From Polyangiaceae bacterium (GTDB lineage: Bacteria > Myxococcota_A > Polyangia > Polyangiales > Polyangiaceae): a DNA stretch of 64,000 bases. The position numbers and the translations under genes are program-made. Shown in pieces: positions 25,770-35,135 of the stretch. The stretch covers positions 1-64,000 of the forward strand of contig JAICTZ010000021.1 of the NCBI GenBank assembly GCA_025936115.1. Direction: 5' to 3'. Under the pieces are notes generated by a model. It did not search any database. It saw nothing but the letters and a program-made list of their open reading frames with translations, and had not been told where the DNA came from. Each line of letters begins with the position of its first letter. The first letter of the stretch is position 1.

Positions 25770-26798
25770 TCACAGGAGCAAAGTCGCTTCGAGCATTAGG
25801 CTGCCGAAGGGGCCGCCGTAGCTCGCAAGCAGGTGGCTGGTCTCGTACGCCAGAGCGCCCATTGCATAGCCAAGCTCGAATTGAGCACCGAAACGAAAAG
25901 GCGGCAGCGTGGCCCAGAGCTCACAGAACTGGGCCACCTCCGCGTAGATATCGGTGGTACTCGCCCCGGTTGAAGTAGGAGTCGGAATCGGCATGAGCGA
26001 CACGAGCCCGAGTCCGAGACGGGGACCGAAGGTGAACCACGGGCGGTCGGGACGTCCGAGCTCTTGAATGCGCCATTCCCAGTACCCGTACGTGATCGCC
26101 GCGGTGACGCTGCCGTCATAGCCGGCCGCCCTGCCCCGCAGAACCCCTAGGCCAAGCACGAAGCGATTGAATTCATAACCGGCCCTGATGCCGGGCACGA
26201 TTGGCTCGAGGGCAAAGGAGCGAATTTCACCTTGGAGCGTGAGTGCGTGCCGAGTGCGCCCTGAGTTACCTGCGCTCGGGCCTTCACGTCCGCCGTCGTT
26301 GCTGCCGGGCGCAAGCTCGGCCCGGGACTTGGTGGTGGTGTTCTCGGGACGTGCGGTGGGCGCGGGCCGAGACTCGCGAACGGGAGCGACCTCTTTCGCC
26401 GGCACGGGATCTTCGGCTAGCTCGACCTCGATCGCGGCGGGCTGCTCTTCGGGCCTGACCGCCGCCAAGAGCTCGGCGAGCGCAAGTGCCACGGCGCGCG
26501 GTCGAGACGTCACCGGCAGCTCTTTGAGCTTCAACGCGCGGCTGCCCTCGTTCGGGCCCCACAGCGCGTGCAGTTCGAGCACGCCGTCTTCGGCGCAAGT
26601 CGCGTCGATGCTCGCCTCGATGTCGCCAGGGCTCCGCGGGTCGCCTTCCGAAAGCAGTGACAGCCCGGACGTGTTGAGCTCGAGAGCGGCCGCCGCCCTC
26701 AGCTCGTCGGACGCTAGCTTCGGGAGCTCGCAGCTCGGTAGCGATAGATGGACACGTGCCTCCGGCTCGGCCGCTCGGGCACGCCCGCACGCGAGCAC
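25770..26798 (-). CDS. Exported protein downstream of the sigma/FecR pair
   Basis: 342 residues. The N-terminal part is a small alpha/beta domain, followed by a low-complexity Pro/Arg/Glu linker (about 130-175). The C-terminal 160 residues alternate hydrophobic and small residues and end in an aromatic/Leu strand (SLMLEATLLL), as in outer-membrane beta barrels. The GTG at 26798 leaves only a short signal. In-frame upstream codons read AAAVAVLV before LAC, so the true start may lie earlier with a non-standard codon. Third gene of the operon beginning with the ECF sigma factor. Function unknown. Confidence 0.6.
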   Translation of the reverse strand: MLACGRARAAEPEARVHLSLPSCELPKLASDELRAAAALELNTSGLSLLSEGDPRSPGDIEASIDATCAEDGVLELHALWGPNEGSRALKLKELPVTSRPRAVALALAELLAAVRPEEQPAAIEVELAEDPVPAKEVAPVRESRPAPTARPENTTTKSRAELAPGSNDGGREGPSAGNSGRTRHALTLQGEIRSFALEPIVPGIRAGYEFNRFVLGLGVLRGRAAGYDGSVTAAITYGYWEWRIQELGRPDRPWFTFGPRLGLGLVSLMPIPTPTSTGASTTDIYAEVAQFCELWATLPPFRFGAQFELGYAMGALAYETSHLLASYGGPFGSLMLEATLLL

Positions 26799-26830
26799 GA
26801 GAACGGCAACGGCCGCGGCGCACGAAGGAC

Positions 26831-28009
26831 TTACTCGCCGGACCAGCGTTTCACCTCACTCGAACGCTGCCCCGCCGGAAATCGTCGCGTGTATTCTTCC
26901 GCGAGACGCGCCGCCTCGTCACGCCGGCCGGAGCGACCCTCGGCTTCGACACGTCGAGCCAGCGCGTCTTCGAGCAGATCCGCGGGCATGGCGCCGAAGG
27001 CGTCGCGCAGGACGCGCGCTGCCCGCGCCGGGTCGTTCCGCACCACCAAGCGTGCGAGGCTCAACGCGGCGAGACCGCGACGTTTGTCGTTCGGACGTGC
27101 CGCCGTGAGCGCGCCCTCGAGCGCCTGAGCAGCTTCGGTGCTGTCGCCGCGCCGCCGGGCCGCATCGGCCGTCGCGAGCGCCCGGTCGACCGCATCGGGA
27201 ACGTCGCGCACGGCGGCGTTTGCTTCGGCGGGCGACGGCGACGTTGCCGGAAGCGCGGGTAACGCCGAGAGCGCAATCGGCGCGGCGTTCGACGCAGCGG
27301 GCGGCGCCGTATTCGAGCGCGCGACCGGCTCGGCAATCGACGGCGCGGGCGCCCTCGGCGTGGAAACGGCATTTTTCGTCACGAGCACGCTCTGTCCGGC
27401 CGTGAGCCTCACACTGCCGCCCGCAAGCGTCTCACTGCGCACGAGCACGATGCCTCGCTCCACCTCGACACGTACCGTGCCGTCGTCACGCCCCACCGTG
27501 AAGCGAGTGCCCACGACTTCGACCACGGCAGGCCCTGCCTCGACGAGCCAGCGTCGAGGTCCACCCGGCCGCACGTCGAAGGTGGTACGGCCACGCGCGA
27601 GCGCCGTCACGAGCGTGTGGGCGTCGTTTTTGACCACGCGAAGCTCAGTTCGAGGCGCAACCTCGAGGTGTGAGCCATCCGTGAACGCAAACGTGCCCGC
27701 GAGTGTGTCGGCGCGCAGGACCGTCGGTGCAGCGCCACCTTCGAGCGCCAAACCTGCGGCGACGGGCGCGCGGTGCAGCCACGAGCGGGTGAGGAGCAGG
27801 AGCAGAAAGCTAGCGGCTACCAGCCACAGGATCGGCGCGCGCCGCGCGCGGACTCCCTCTTTGAAGCTGAGCCGCGCGTCGATGCGATGCCAGATTTCCG
27901 GGACGCTCGCTTCCGGGAGCTCTGTGTCGAGCACGGTCGCGAGCGGCGCACGCTCCGGTTCGCGCAGCGCTCGCGCCACGACGCCAGGTGCGGTGTGGCG
28001 CGAGCTCAT
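26831..28009 (-). CDS. FecR-domain protein (sigma-factor regulator)
   Basis: 392 residues. A cytoplasmic N-terminus (about 60 residues), one membrane helix (ILWLVAASFLLLLL), then a FecR-type beta domain (FTDGSHLEVAPRTELRVV..., VEVVGTRFTVGRDDGTVRVEVERGIV). An Ala/Pro linker and a C-terminal helical region with TPR-like character end the protein. FecR proteins sense a periplasmic signal and control the ECF sigma factor encoded beside them. The ATG overlaps the sigma gene stop (28006-28009); the frame opens earlier but inside the sigma gene. Confidence 0.85.
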   Translation of the reverse strand: MSSRHTAPGVVARALREPERAPLATVLDTELPEASVPEIWHRIDARLSFKEGVRARRAPILWLVAASFLLLLLTRSWLHRAPVAAGLALEGGAAPTVLRADTLAGTFAFTDGSHLEVAPRTELRVVKNDAHTLVTALARGRTTFDVRPGGPRRWLVEAGPAVVEVVGTRFTVGRDDGTVRVEVERGIVLVRSETLAGGSVRLTAGQSVLVTKNAVSTPRAPAPSIAEPVARSNTAPPAASNAAPIALSALPALPATSPSPAEANAAVRDVPDAVDRALATADAARRRGDSTEAAQALEGALTAARPNDKRRGLAALSLARLVVRNDPARAARVLRDAFGAMPADLLEDALARRVEAEGRSGRRDEAARLAEEYTRRFPAGQRSSEVKRWSGE

Positions 28010-28629
28010 CGGGCGTCCTCGTGGCCGAGCGCGCTCAGCACGAAGCCGTTCACGCGCTGCAGCCGGCGCTTCGCCGTCGCAAGGGAGCAGTCGGAGAGCA
28101 CGGCGACTTCTTCGAGCGTGTGGCCCTCGACATGCCGCAAAATCCAGGTGAAGCGCTCCGCAACCGAAACGCTCTGCAGCGCGCGATCGACACACGACAG
28201 CTCGGCGCAGAGCTCCGGCGACGCCGCCGGATCAATGAGGGCGGCGAGCGACGGATCGTCGTCGGCCGCGCCGAAGCCGAGCCGCCGCAGCAGGTTGCGC
28301 CGCCGAAACCGCCGTTGCGCCTGATGAACGGCGATACGCAACAGCCAGGGTCGGAGCGCCTGCAGGCTACGAAGGGCCGTCACGTCCCGCAAAGCCTCGA
28401 CGAAGGTATCCTGGACGATATCATCGGCGTCGGCACGGCTTCCGACCAGGCGCATCGCCAAGCTCCAAACGCTGCTCACATAACGCCGGAACAGCGCTTC
28501 CTTGGCCCAGCGATCGCCCTCGAGCAGGCGCGTCACGAGCTCCTGATCGGTGAGCCGCGATTCGATCTGCGTAGCGCGTGGCAGCGGCGCAGCGCCGGAC
28601 GGCTCGGACTCGGCGAACAGCGGGCGCAT
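28006..28629 (-). CDS. ECF-type RNA polymerase sigma factor
   Basis: About 207 residues from the ATG at 28629 (the frame opens at 28839). Region 2 is ALFRRYVSSVWSLAMRLVG...DADDIVQDTFVEAL, and region 4 is LRHVEGHTLEEVAVLSDCSLATAKRRLQR. It should direct RNA polymerase to a small regulon controlled by the FecR protein encoded immediately after. Divergent from the Cys-rich lipoprotein gene at 28826, which could be a target; no promoter motif was identified to prove it. Confidence 0.88.
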   Translation of the reverse strand: MRPLFAESEPSGAAPLPRATQIESRLTDQELVTRLLEGDRWAKEALFRRYVSSVWSLAMRLVGSRADADDIVQDTFVEALRDVTALRSLQALRPWLLRIAVHQAQRRFRRRNLLRRLGFGAADDDPSLAALIDPAASPELCAELSCVDRALQSVSVAERFTWILRHVEGHTLEEVAVLSDCSLATAKRRLQRVNGFVLSALGHEDAR

Positions 28630-28825
28630 GGCGAAGGGGCGAGCCAATGGAGCTTGCCGTAGATCGGGGCCACGAGGAGACGATTTCGGCTCAGCCGCCC
28701 TTACGGTTTGCGGATCTCGGGCGGCTGGGTTCGAGTCTTGAGCCGATCGGTGGCATTCTGAGGCCCTGGGTCGCATGTGTGGAGGGTATTTGCAGAGAAA
28801 ACGAGCGGTCGCGTCCCGCAGCCGA

Positions 28826-29404
28826 ATGGGCGTCGCCATCGTGCTGGTGCTGCTCGCTCAGTGCAGCCCGGAGCGGCAGGTGCTCTTCAGTGACGTGCCA
28901 CCGGGAACGACCGCCTACGGGATCGGTGGCGTCGGCGGCGGCCCAGCCGTCGGAATCGCGACGGGTGGGTCGAACATTGGCGCGGGGCCCTCGGTCGGGG
29001 GTACAGGCGGCAATCCTTGCCCCGAGCCTGACCCGCCTCCGACAACTTGCGCCCACGGCTTCGAGGTCGTGATGCACGTGCATGGCGGGTGCGGGGTCTG
29101 GGAATGCGCGCCGGTGAATGAGTGCACCCCAGACCGCGATTGCCCCAGCGGCTCGGTGTGTTTTGCAGGCCTTCAATGCGACGACGGTTGCGCGAGTCCG
29201 GAGTGCTGCTCCGGCAATCATTGTGCAAGTGCCAGCTGTCCAGCGCCGGCGAACGTGACGTGCCTCGCCGTCGGGTGTCCCGCGGGCGACGTGTGCATGG
29301 CGGCGTGTGACAGCGCGCGCTGCACCTGCGACGGAGCGAGCTGGAATTGCACGTACGACGCCGGCGCAACGACGAACTGCGCGTTTGCCTGCACGCTGCC
29401 GTAA
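28826..29404 (+). CDS. Cys-rich lipoprotein
   Basis: 192 residues from the ATG at 28826, directly before a lipoprotein signal (VAIVLVLLAQC). After a Gly-rich linker (residues 30-65) comes a domain with more than 20 cysteines in pairs (CAHG, CGVWEC, CTPDRDC, CCSGNHC), typical of disulfide-rich extracellular domains in myxobacteria. Function unknown. Nearly abuts the convergent Gly-rich lipoprotein gene. Confidence 0.75.
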   Translation: MGVAIVLVLLAQCSPERQVLFSDVPPGTTAYGIGGVGGGPAVGIATGGSNIGAGPSVGGTGGNPCPEPDPPPTTCAHGFEVVMHVHGGCGVWECAPVNECTPDRDCPSGSVCFAGLQCDDGCASPECCSGNHCASASCPAPANVTCLAVGCPAGDVCMAACDSARCTCDGASWNCTYDAGATTNCAFACTLP

Positions 29405-29413
29405 CGCTGCGGC

Positions 29414-30163
29414 TCAGCGCGGCGGCGGGTCGGCCGAGGGCACGCCGCCGGCGCCTGCCGTATTACTGCCGCCCGTCGCGAAGCCACCGCAAGCGCCGCT
29501 TCCAGGCGGACAACTACCGCCGACGCCGGTGCCTCCGGCGCCTGACGCGTCGCTTCCCCCGTAGCCACCGGAGCCTGCGGCTTCGTCGGCGTGGCACTGG
29601 TCCTCCATTTGAGCGCAAACCTGGACGATGGCGTCGCAGTCGGACCAGGGCGCGTTTTCGAAGCAAGCCTCGGCGGCATCGAAACAGCGCGCCACATCGT
29701 TCGAGCAAAGATTCGGTTCTACTCCGCCGTCCTCAGCCCCCCCCGAGCCGGCGCCACCGATGGCTCCGGACCCGGCGATACCTCCCGAACCGCCGACCGC
29801 GTCGGAGCCGCCGACCGCGTCGGAGCCGCCGACCGCGTCGGAGCCGCCGACCGCGTCGGAGCCGCCCGTCGTGAAGCTGCCACCAACCGCCGTACTACCG
29901 CCTCCCGTTCCATAACCACCGCTGTCCGCGGTGCCCGCAGTGCCTCCGACCCCTCCGACCGCCACAGAACCGCCGGCACCTAGCCCGGCCGAGCCTCCCG
30001 CACCTAGCCCCGCCGAGCCTCCCGTCGTCGGATAACAGTTAGCGCCGCGATAGTCGCACCGGGGGACACCGGGTGACGACGTTGCGTCGACCTGATCGGG
30101 ATTCATCGCGCAGGCCGTTACGCCGCACCCCAACAACACCGGTATCGCCATCCACGTCTTCAT
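29414..30163 (-). CDS. Gly-rich repeat lipoprotein
   Basis: About 249 residues. The signal ends with LLGCGVTAC. Most of the protein is Gly/Ser/Ala-rich linker including GGSDAV repeats; a small central domain with cysteines (CSNDVARCFDAAEACFENAP, CDAIVQVC) is the only folded-looking part. Surface or secreted protein of unknown function. The ATG at 30163 is preferred to 30190 because it precedes the signal. Confidence 0.65.
   Translation of the reverse strand: MKTWMAIPVLLGCGVTACAMNPDQVDATSSPGVPRCDYRGANCYPTTGGSAGLGAGGSAGLGAGGSVAVGGVGGTAGTADSGGYGTGGGSTAVGGSFTTGGSDAVGGSDAVGGSDAVGGSDAVGGSGGIAGSGAIGGAGSGGAEDGGVEPNLCSNDVARCFDAAEACFENAPWSDCDAIVQVCAQMEDQCHADEAAGSGGYGGSDASGAGGTGVGGSCPPGSGACGGFATGGSNTAGAGGVPSADPPPR
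29790..29866 (-). repeat. 18-bp tandem repeats coding GGSDAV
   Basis: Four nearly perfect 18-base units (plus-strand GAGCCGCCGACCGCGTCG) encode repeated GGSDAV in the Gly-rich lipoprotein. The perfect copies suggest recent slippage. Confidence 0.85.
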
Positions 30164-30312
30164 TTGCGCTGACTCCCGTCCGCTCGCCATCGCGAGGCTC
30201 GACCATCCACGTGCCCACCAAGGGCGGTTCTACGTGCAGGGCCACGAGCGAACGGGATCGGCTCACGCAACCAAAGGCGAGGTCATCTCGGCGCGCAAAG
30301 CCGCAGGCGCTG

Positions 30313-31659
30313 TTACAAGCCGAGCTCTGCCGCCGGGATCGAGAAGTACATCGTCGCCAAGCACATCTCGTTGCGCGTGCCCCAGCCGGGTAGCACCGGG
30401 GCGGTGTCGCCCGTGGTGTCGTAGTCGCAGGTGACTTCGAGGTTCGAGCTCGACGTGATCGGAAGCGGCTGCGAGTAGAAGTACATGCGTTGCCAGTGGA
30501 AGTCCCACGACTGCACGTCCATCGCGCAGCCAAGGTCGCTGCCGGTGCCGAGGTTCATGCGATACTTGCGGCCGCGTTGATGCATGTGCGGCATCATGCC
30601 GAGGAGCTGCACGTTCGGTGTGTCGCCGAAATAGTCCTTCAACTTGCGCTGCCACGTGAACTTGACGGACGGTTGGCCCGGCTCGAGCGTGTGGGGGACA
30701 GCGTCGTTGAGGCTGTAGAGCAACGGATCGTCGAGAACGAAGACGCCGACATTCTCGACGCTCGACGCGAGGCGCAGGCGCACCGTGGTCGTGTCCGTGA
30801 TCGCGCCAGGATTGTCCGCCAGGTTGTAATGCACTTGCACGACGATGCGATGGCCCGGAACGAGGGGCACGCCGGTTCCGCCGGGATACTCGACTACACC
30901 TTGGCCGGGCGCCCAGATGACCGGCACCGACTCGACCGCCACGCCGTCGCCGGCCATGCCGAAGCAGGGCCAACCGTCGCGATCGGGTGACTCAGCATCG
31001 AGCGCCGTCATCAATTCGCCGTTGGTCTGACCGTCGATGTCCGCGGGAGCATCGGGATCGACCACCATGGCGAGCACGTGGTGAATCACCGCGGGCGTGC
31101 CGGGAGCAACGTCATAACCCGTGATGAACTCTAGGTCCTTCACGCCGGAGTCGAGGAGAAAGCAGCGGTACTCGTCGAATTGCGTGAGGTCGCCGCCTTG
31201 CGCCACGGGCGAAAACGCCGGCGTCGAAAGCTCGAGCGCATCGCCGAGCGTCGGCAGCTCCGGTACCTCGGCGCTGCGCGGAGTTCCTTCGCGCGCTCCG
31301 CCGTCTACCCAGCCTTTGATCGCCGCCAGCTGGTCGTCGCTCAGCGCCAAGCTGTGAGAGAACTGCTGACAGCTGCCGTCCGAGGTCGCCGACCAGGGCG
31401 GCATCACGCGCTGCGACGTTTCGTCCAAGATTTCGCCCGCGTGCTCCTTCGCCGGTCCGTATTGGTCCAACCGAAACGGCGCGATGCCGCCGTCCTGATG
31501 GCACTGCAGGCAGTGCTGCTCGAAGATGGGCAGCATGTCCTGATAGTAGGTAATGGAGGCGGAGGTTTGGCTCTGGGGTGGGTCGCTGCTCTTGTCATTG
31601 CCACAAGCGAGCGGCAGCACGGCCGTGAAGAGTGCCCAGAAAATCGCTGTTCGACGCAT
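30313..31659 (-). CDS. Copper-type monooxygenase-like lipoprotein with cytochrome c motif
   Basis: 448 residues from the ATG at 31659. A signal ends PLACG. A cytochrome-type heme site CLQCHQ lies near residue 49 in the segment YYQDMLPIFEQHC, with a likely distal Met in VMPPWS. The rest resembles copper type II ascorbate-dependent monooxygenases: HHVLAMVV near 190, HRIVVQVHYN near 270 and MPHMHQRGRKY near 355 give paired copper-binding histidines. Proteins of this plan are common in myxobacteria; substrate unknown. Periplasmic or surface location is expected. Confidence 0.8.
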   Translation of the reverse strand: MRRTAIFWALFTAVLPLACGNDKSSDPPQSQTSASITYYQDMLPIFEQHCLQCHQDGGIAPFRLDQYGPAKEHAGEILDETSQRVMPPWSATSDGSCQQFSHSLALSDDQLAAIKGWVDGGAREGTPRSAEVPELPTLGDALELSTPAFSPVAQGGDLTQFDEYRCFLLDSGVKDLEFITGYDVAPGTPAVIHHVLAMVVDPDAPADIDGQTNGELMTALDAESPDRDGWPCFGMAGDGVAVESVPVIWAPGQGVVEYPGGTGVPLVPGHRIVVQVHYNLADNPGAITDTTTVRLRLASSVENVGVFVLDDPLLYSLNDAVPHTLEPGQPSVKFTWQRKLKDYFGDTPNVQLLGMMPHMHQRGRKYRMNLGTGSDLGCAMDVQSWDFHWQRMYFYSQPLPITSSSNLEVTCDYDTTGDTAPVLPGWGTRNEMCLATMYFSIPAAELGL

Positions 31660-31835
31660 GCTCGTGTCCTCTGCCCGCGCGGCCAAGCCGGCGCGTTCCA
31701 AATTCTTTTCGTTGGTCCCCGGTCTGCTCCCCCTCGCGGGGAAACCCTTCCCTAGCGCACGAGCCGCGTAGCGCCAGCCCCCAGTTACCGATCGTTCGAC
31801 TGCTCGACCGTCCTGCCGCTCGGCCGCCGGCCTTC

Positions 31836-32447
31836 CTATTCGTCTTCGCTCTCGGCGGCCTCACGCAACCACGCATCAATCGCGGCAAATCGCCCGTCGA
31901 CCTCTCCCTGCAGGCGACGGAACGCCGTCGGGTCGCCCGCAAGCGCCGCGATGCGCGCGTCCGGGTACGTCTCTGCAAATATCTCCGCGAGATTTCGGTA
32001 GTCCGGAATTACCTTGGAGCTGACTCCCCAGTGGTCGATGGCGTCGAACATCGCGACGAGCTTCGGACGTGTCGACGCGAAAGCGCGCTGGGCGTTCGAC
32101 ACTCCTTGCCGCGTGCCGGCCGCATCGTAGCCGCGACGGGTGTCCTGCAGGATCTTGAGCACGCGGCGGTGCTCGGGGAGCCTCTGGCGGTCGTAGCTGA
32201 GACGACGTTCGTGTTCCTCCCGTTCCAAATGCTGGCGCCACTCGGCGACCGATTTTGCTCCGGCTACCGGATCTTCGGGCAGCTTGCCCGAGCTCTCGGG
32301 TGCGACTTCGGGGAACGCTGCGTCGCGCGCCGAAGCCGAAGGCGGCGCGCGCTCGCTGTCGCTCATCGAGGGTCGCGCTCGGCACGCCGTCGGAATGACG
32401 GACGCGACGAAGCAGAGTACGACGACGGACCGGACTCGGAGTCTCAC
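31836..32447 (-). CDS. Helical lipoprotein of unknown function
   Basis: 203 residues. The signal peptide ends VASVIPTAC. The mature part is charged and helical (VAEWRQHLEREEHERRLSYD and a C-terminal FRRLQGEVDGRFAAIDAWLR). No family recognised. The ATG overlaps the stop of the 32444 gene (ATGA), so it is the last gene of a three-gene operon 34869-31836. Confidence 0.7.
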   Translation of the reverse strand: MRLRVRSVVVLCFVASVIPTACRARPSMSDSERAPPSASARDAAFPEVAPESSGKLPEDPVAGAKSVAEWRQHLEREEHERRLSYDRQRLPEHRRVLKILQDTRRGYDAAGTRQGVSNAQRAFASTRPKLVAMFDAIDHWGVSSKVIPDYRNLAEIFAETYPDARIAALAGDPTAFRRLQGEVDGRFAAIDAWLREAAESEDE

Positions 32448-33250
32448 AGCCCGCTTCCGAGGCCGGCCAAGGCGACGACACCGAAACGCGTGTCGCCGGC
32501 CTCGGGCTGAACCGCCGAAAATCCGGCGTGCACACCGAGCACGACTGGCCCGAGCACCAGATTCATGACGGGTCCGAGGTCGACGTCGAGCGCGGGCTCG
32601 TCGTGCTCGCGCAGCTCGGCAGTGTCCGAACCAAGGTCGACACGGCAGCGCCCATCGAGCCCGACGTAGTAGCCGGTGCCGAAGCGGTGGAGCGCCGCGG
32701 CACGGAACTCACCGTCGCGTTCGCGACCTTCGGGATCCTGCCCGTAGGCGAAGTTGGCGAGCAGGCGCCAGGTGCCGATGGTCTTGCCGAACGCGAGCGC
32801 GGCTTCGATTTCGCCCTCGAATTCGCTGAAGCCCTCGGCGTTGTATGCGACTGAAAAAGCGGCGTCGAGCCCGAGCGTCGCCTCGGAGAGAAACTGAAGT
32901 CGAGCGGCGGCGCTCGGGGCCACTCTGTCGCTCGCGCCCGCCGATTGCGCTCCCAGGCGGAACGCGACCGGACCATACAGACGAGCATCCGCGAACGCGA
33001 GCAAGCGGCTAGCGCGCGCCGCGCTGTCGTAGCCGGCGTAGGCAGCCGCCAAGACGCGAGCGCGACCCACGTCCGCGGGCAGCGTCAAAGGCAGGAAATG
33101 GCCGAGCTGTGCGGCATCGGCAACGGGACTCATGGGCGCAGCCGGCGCATCGTCCTGCTCTGCGCGTGCGAGGCGCGGCGCCGCGAGCACGAACAACGCG
33201 CCCACGCTCGTCGCCAAGAGACGCGTCGCTACACCGCGGGAACCGCTCAC
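32444..33250 (-). CDS. Probable outer-membrane beta-barrel protein
   Basis: 268 residues. A signal peptide (LLATSVGALFVLAAPRLARAEQ) precedes a region with alternating residues and strands ending in aromatics (SVAYNAEGFSEFEGEIEAALAF, LANFAYGQDPEG, YYVGLDGRCRVDLG). It closes with VLGVHAGFS and VVALAGLGSGL. This pattern fits a beta barrel; no named family. The GTG at 33250 overlaps the upstream stop (GTGA); the frame opens at 33454 inside the neighbouring gene. Confidence 0.65.
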   Translation of the reverse strand: MSGSRGVATRLLATSVGALFVLAAPRLARAEQDDAPAAPMSPVADAAQLGHFLPLTLPADVGRARVLAAAYAGYDSAARASRLLAFADARLYGPVAFRLGAQSAGASDRVAPSAAARLQFLSEATLGLDAAFSVAYNAEGFSEFEGEIEAALAFGKTIGTWRLLANFAYGQDPEGRERDGEFRAAALHRFGTGYYVGLDGRCRVDLGSDTAELREHDEPALDVDLGPVMNLVLGPVVLGVHAGFSAVQPEAGDTRFGVVALAGLGSGL

Positions 33251-34869
33251 GGCGCTGCTGCTCCGACCGCGCGGGAGAAGTAGATGTCGCCGCCGTCGCG
33301 GCGCGTGTCGGTCCATGTCATGAGCACGTCGGAGCCGAGGACCGCGACGCCCTTGAAGTCGCCGATGAAATCCGACGTGGCCGCGCCGCTGCCGTCGGTC
33401 ACTTGAACGTTCGGCTCGAAGCCCTGCGTGGGATCGGCCGAACGCGCGTACCACACCTCGTTCTTGCCGTTTCGAAGGTCAGTCCAACCGACGTGGACGC
33501 GGTTGCACGCATCGACCGCGACCCACGACTGGAACTGCCGCGCCGGCGCGGTGTTGTCGTTCACGCGCAGCGGCTTGCTCCACGTGTCGCCACCGTCCTT
33601 CGAGAACAGGATCCAGACGTCGTCGTCGCCCTCGCCGCCGGGCATGGTGCTCGTCCAAGTGATCGCCACGATCTTGCCGCTGGGATCGGCAGCGGCGCCG
33701 ACGATGGGATGCTGTCGGGGGCTGCACTCGAAGCAGAAACGACCCATGTCGGCCACGAGATCGCGCGTTTTTTCCCACGTCATGCCGCCGTCCGTGCTGC
33801 GCAGGTAACGGAGTTGATTACGGTCGGAATCGAGGTTGTAGGGCACATGGACGAGGCCGCTCGTCGACGTGACGATGGCGGTTCCGTGAATGATGTTACC
33901 GAGCGACTGCGTCGCGCCCCACGTCATCCCGTGATCGAGCGAGCGCTTGATGCCAGCCGTGGTGCCGAGCCAGGAGACGAAGACGGTGCCGTCCGTGACG
34001 CCGCCGCCGAGCCACGGTTTGTCGGGCGCGCTCTGAATGCTCTGCACCGCCGACCAAGTCTTGCCTTGGTCCGTGGAGGTCATGAGACGGATGCTGCCCG
34101 TGCCGGCGTTCAGGTCGATGTACTCCTGACAGCCTGCGTAGAGCGTACCGCCGGCGTCGATCGCGACCGTCGGATCACCCACGAATTGCCCGCCTGAATT
34201 GGGGATGGAGACGTTCTTGCTCCAGGTCGCGCCCGCGTCGGTCGATACCGAATAGGCGCACACGCGCTCGGCGCGGTTATCCATCCAGCCCGCGAAGGCG
34301 AGGCCGTTCGCACCCGTTGCGAGCGCGACCTCGTTCTGATCGGCTCTGCCCGTGTCGTCGTTCAGACGAACGTTCTTACTGAACGTCACGGCTGCGCCCG
34401 CGCCGCAGCTCAGCGCGCCGCCGGCACCTGCCGCGATAGCGCCACCAGCACCGCCTGCACCGAAGCCCGACTGCCCGCCACCACCACGACCCCCTGCCCC
34501 GGCGACGTGCGGTGTTCCGGCAGCGCCGGCGCCGTTCAGGACCCCGCCATTCGAGACTCCGCCGTTGGCTGCGCCGCCTGCTGACGACGCTGCGCCCGCA
34601 ACCGCAGGGGCACCGCCGACGCCCCCGCGACCGCCCAGTGAAGCGCCTGCTCCGCCCCCCGTGCCGGAAACGGCGTGCGCCCCTGCCGTGCCCGTACCCG
34701 CGACGCCTCCGCTCGACGCTCCGGCGCTATCCGAACCCGTGGCTCCAGTTCCATCTGTCTTTTCGCTGCTGGAACAGCCCCAAGGCGCGGTGGTGAGCGC
34801 CAGCCAACCGACGACGGACAGAGCTCGTGCACGGCGGCAAGGCGGAAGTATGAGCATGGTAAAGGGCAC
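33247..34869 (-). CDS. BNR/Asp-box repeat lipoprotein (sialidase-like propeller)
   Basis: 540 residues. The signal ends TTAPWGCSSSE. A long Gly/Ala linker (residues 40-155) leads to a beta-propeller with at least five Asp-boxes: STDAGATW, STDQGKTW, SLDHGMTW, STDGGMTW, SKDGGDTW. Such propellers occur in sialidases and other glycosidases; the catalytic Arg triad of sialidases was not identified, so enzyme activity is not claimed. First gene of the operon with the barrel protein and the helical lipoprotein. A start at 34857 is also possible. Confidence 0.85.
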   Translation of the reverse strand: MPFTMLILPPCRRARALSVVGWLALTTAPWGCSSSEKTDGTGATGSDSAGASSGGVAGTGTAGAHAVSGTGGGAGASLGGRGGVGGAPAVAGAASSAGGAANGGVSNGGVLNGAGAAGTPHVAGAGGRGGGGQSGFGAGGAGGAIAAGAGGALSCGAGAAVTFSKNVRLNDDTGRADQNEVALATGANGLAFAGWMDNRAERVCAYSVSTDAGATWSKNVSIPNSGGQFVGDPTVAIDAGGTLYAGCQEYIDLNAGTGSIRLMTSTDQGKTWSAVQSIQSAPDKPWLGGGVTDGTVFVSWLGTTAGIKRSLDHGMTWGATQSLGNIIHGTAIVTSTSGLVHVPYNLDSDRNQLRYLRSTDGGMTWEKTRDLVADMGRFCFECSPRQHPIVGAAADPSGKIVAITWTSTMPGGEGDDDVWILFSKDGGDTWSKPLRVNDNTAPARQFQSWVAVDACNRVHVGWTDLRNGKNEVWYARSADPTQGFEPNVQVTDGSGAATSDFIGDFKGVAVLGSDVLMTWTDTRRDGGDIYFSRAVGAAAP

Positions 34870-35135
34870 CGTTGTTCGAATCCGAAGCCGAGAAGCGCGG
34901 CGTTAATTGCGGGGCCTCGGTGAGAAGCCGCAGGCGCCGAGGACAAAACAGTCAGACAGCTGCGAGCGAAACTTCTAATTTCATTGGATCTGCCCAGGCT
35001 AACGAGTGCTTCGGCTCGCCGTTGCTCAGCATACAGTCGCTCGAGCACCGAGAAGCCGTTCGGCAAAGTGCATCGCCGCACGGTGACAGGGGCACGGCCG
35101 TTCGAGCAACTGGAGGAGGACCGGGCCATTTCCGC

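Noticed and set aside
26188..28151. Two long plus-strand frames opposite the FecR operon
   Set aside because: Ser/Arg/Ala-rich shadow frames without motifs, opposite well-supported genes.
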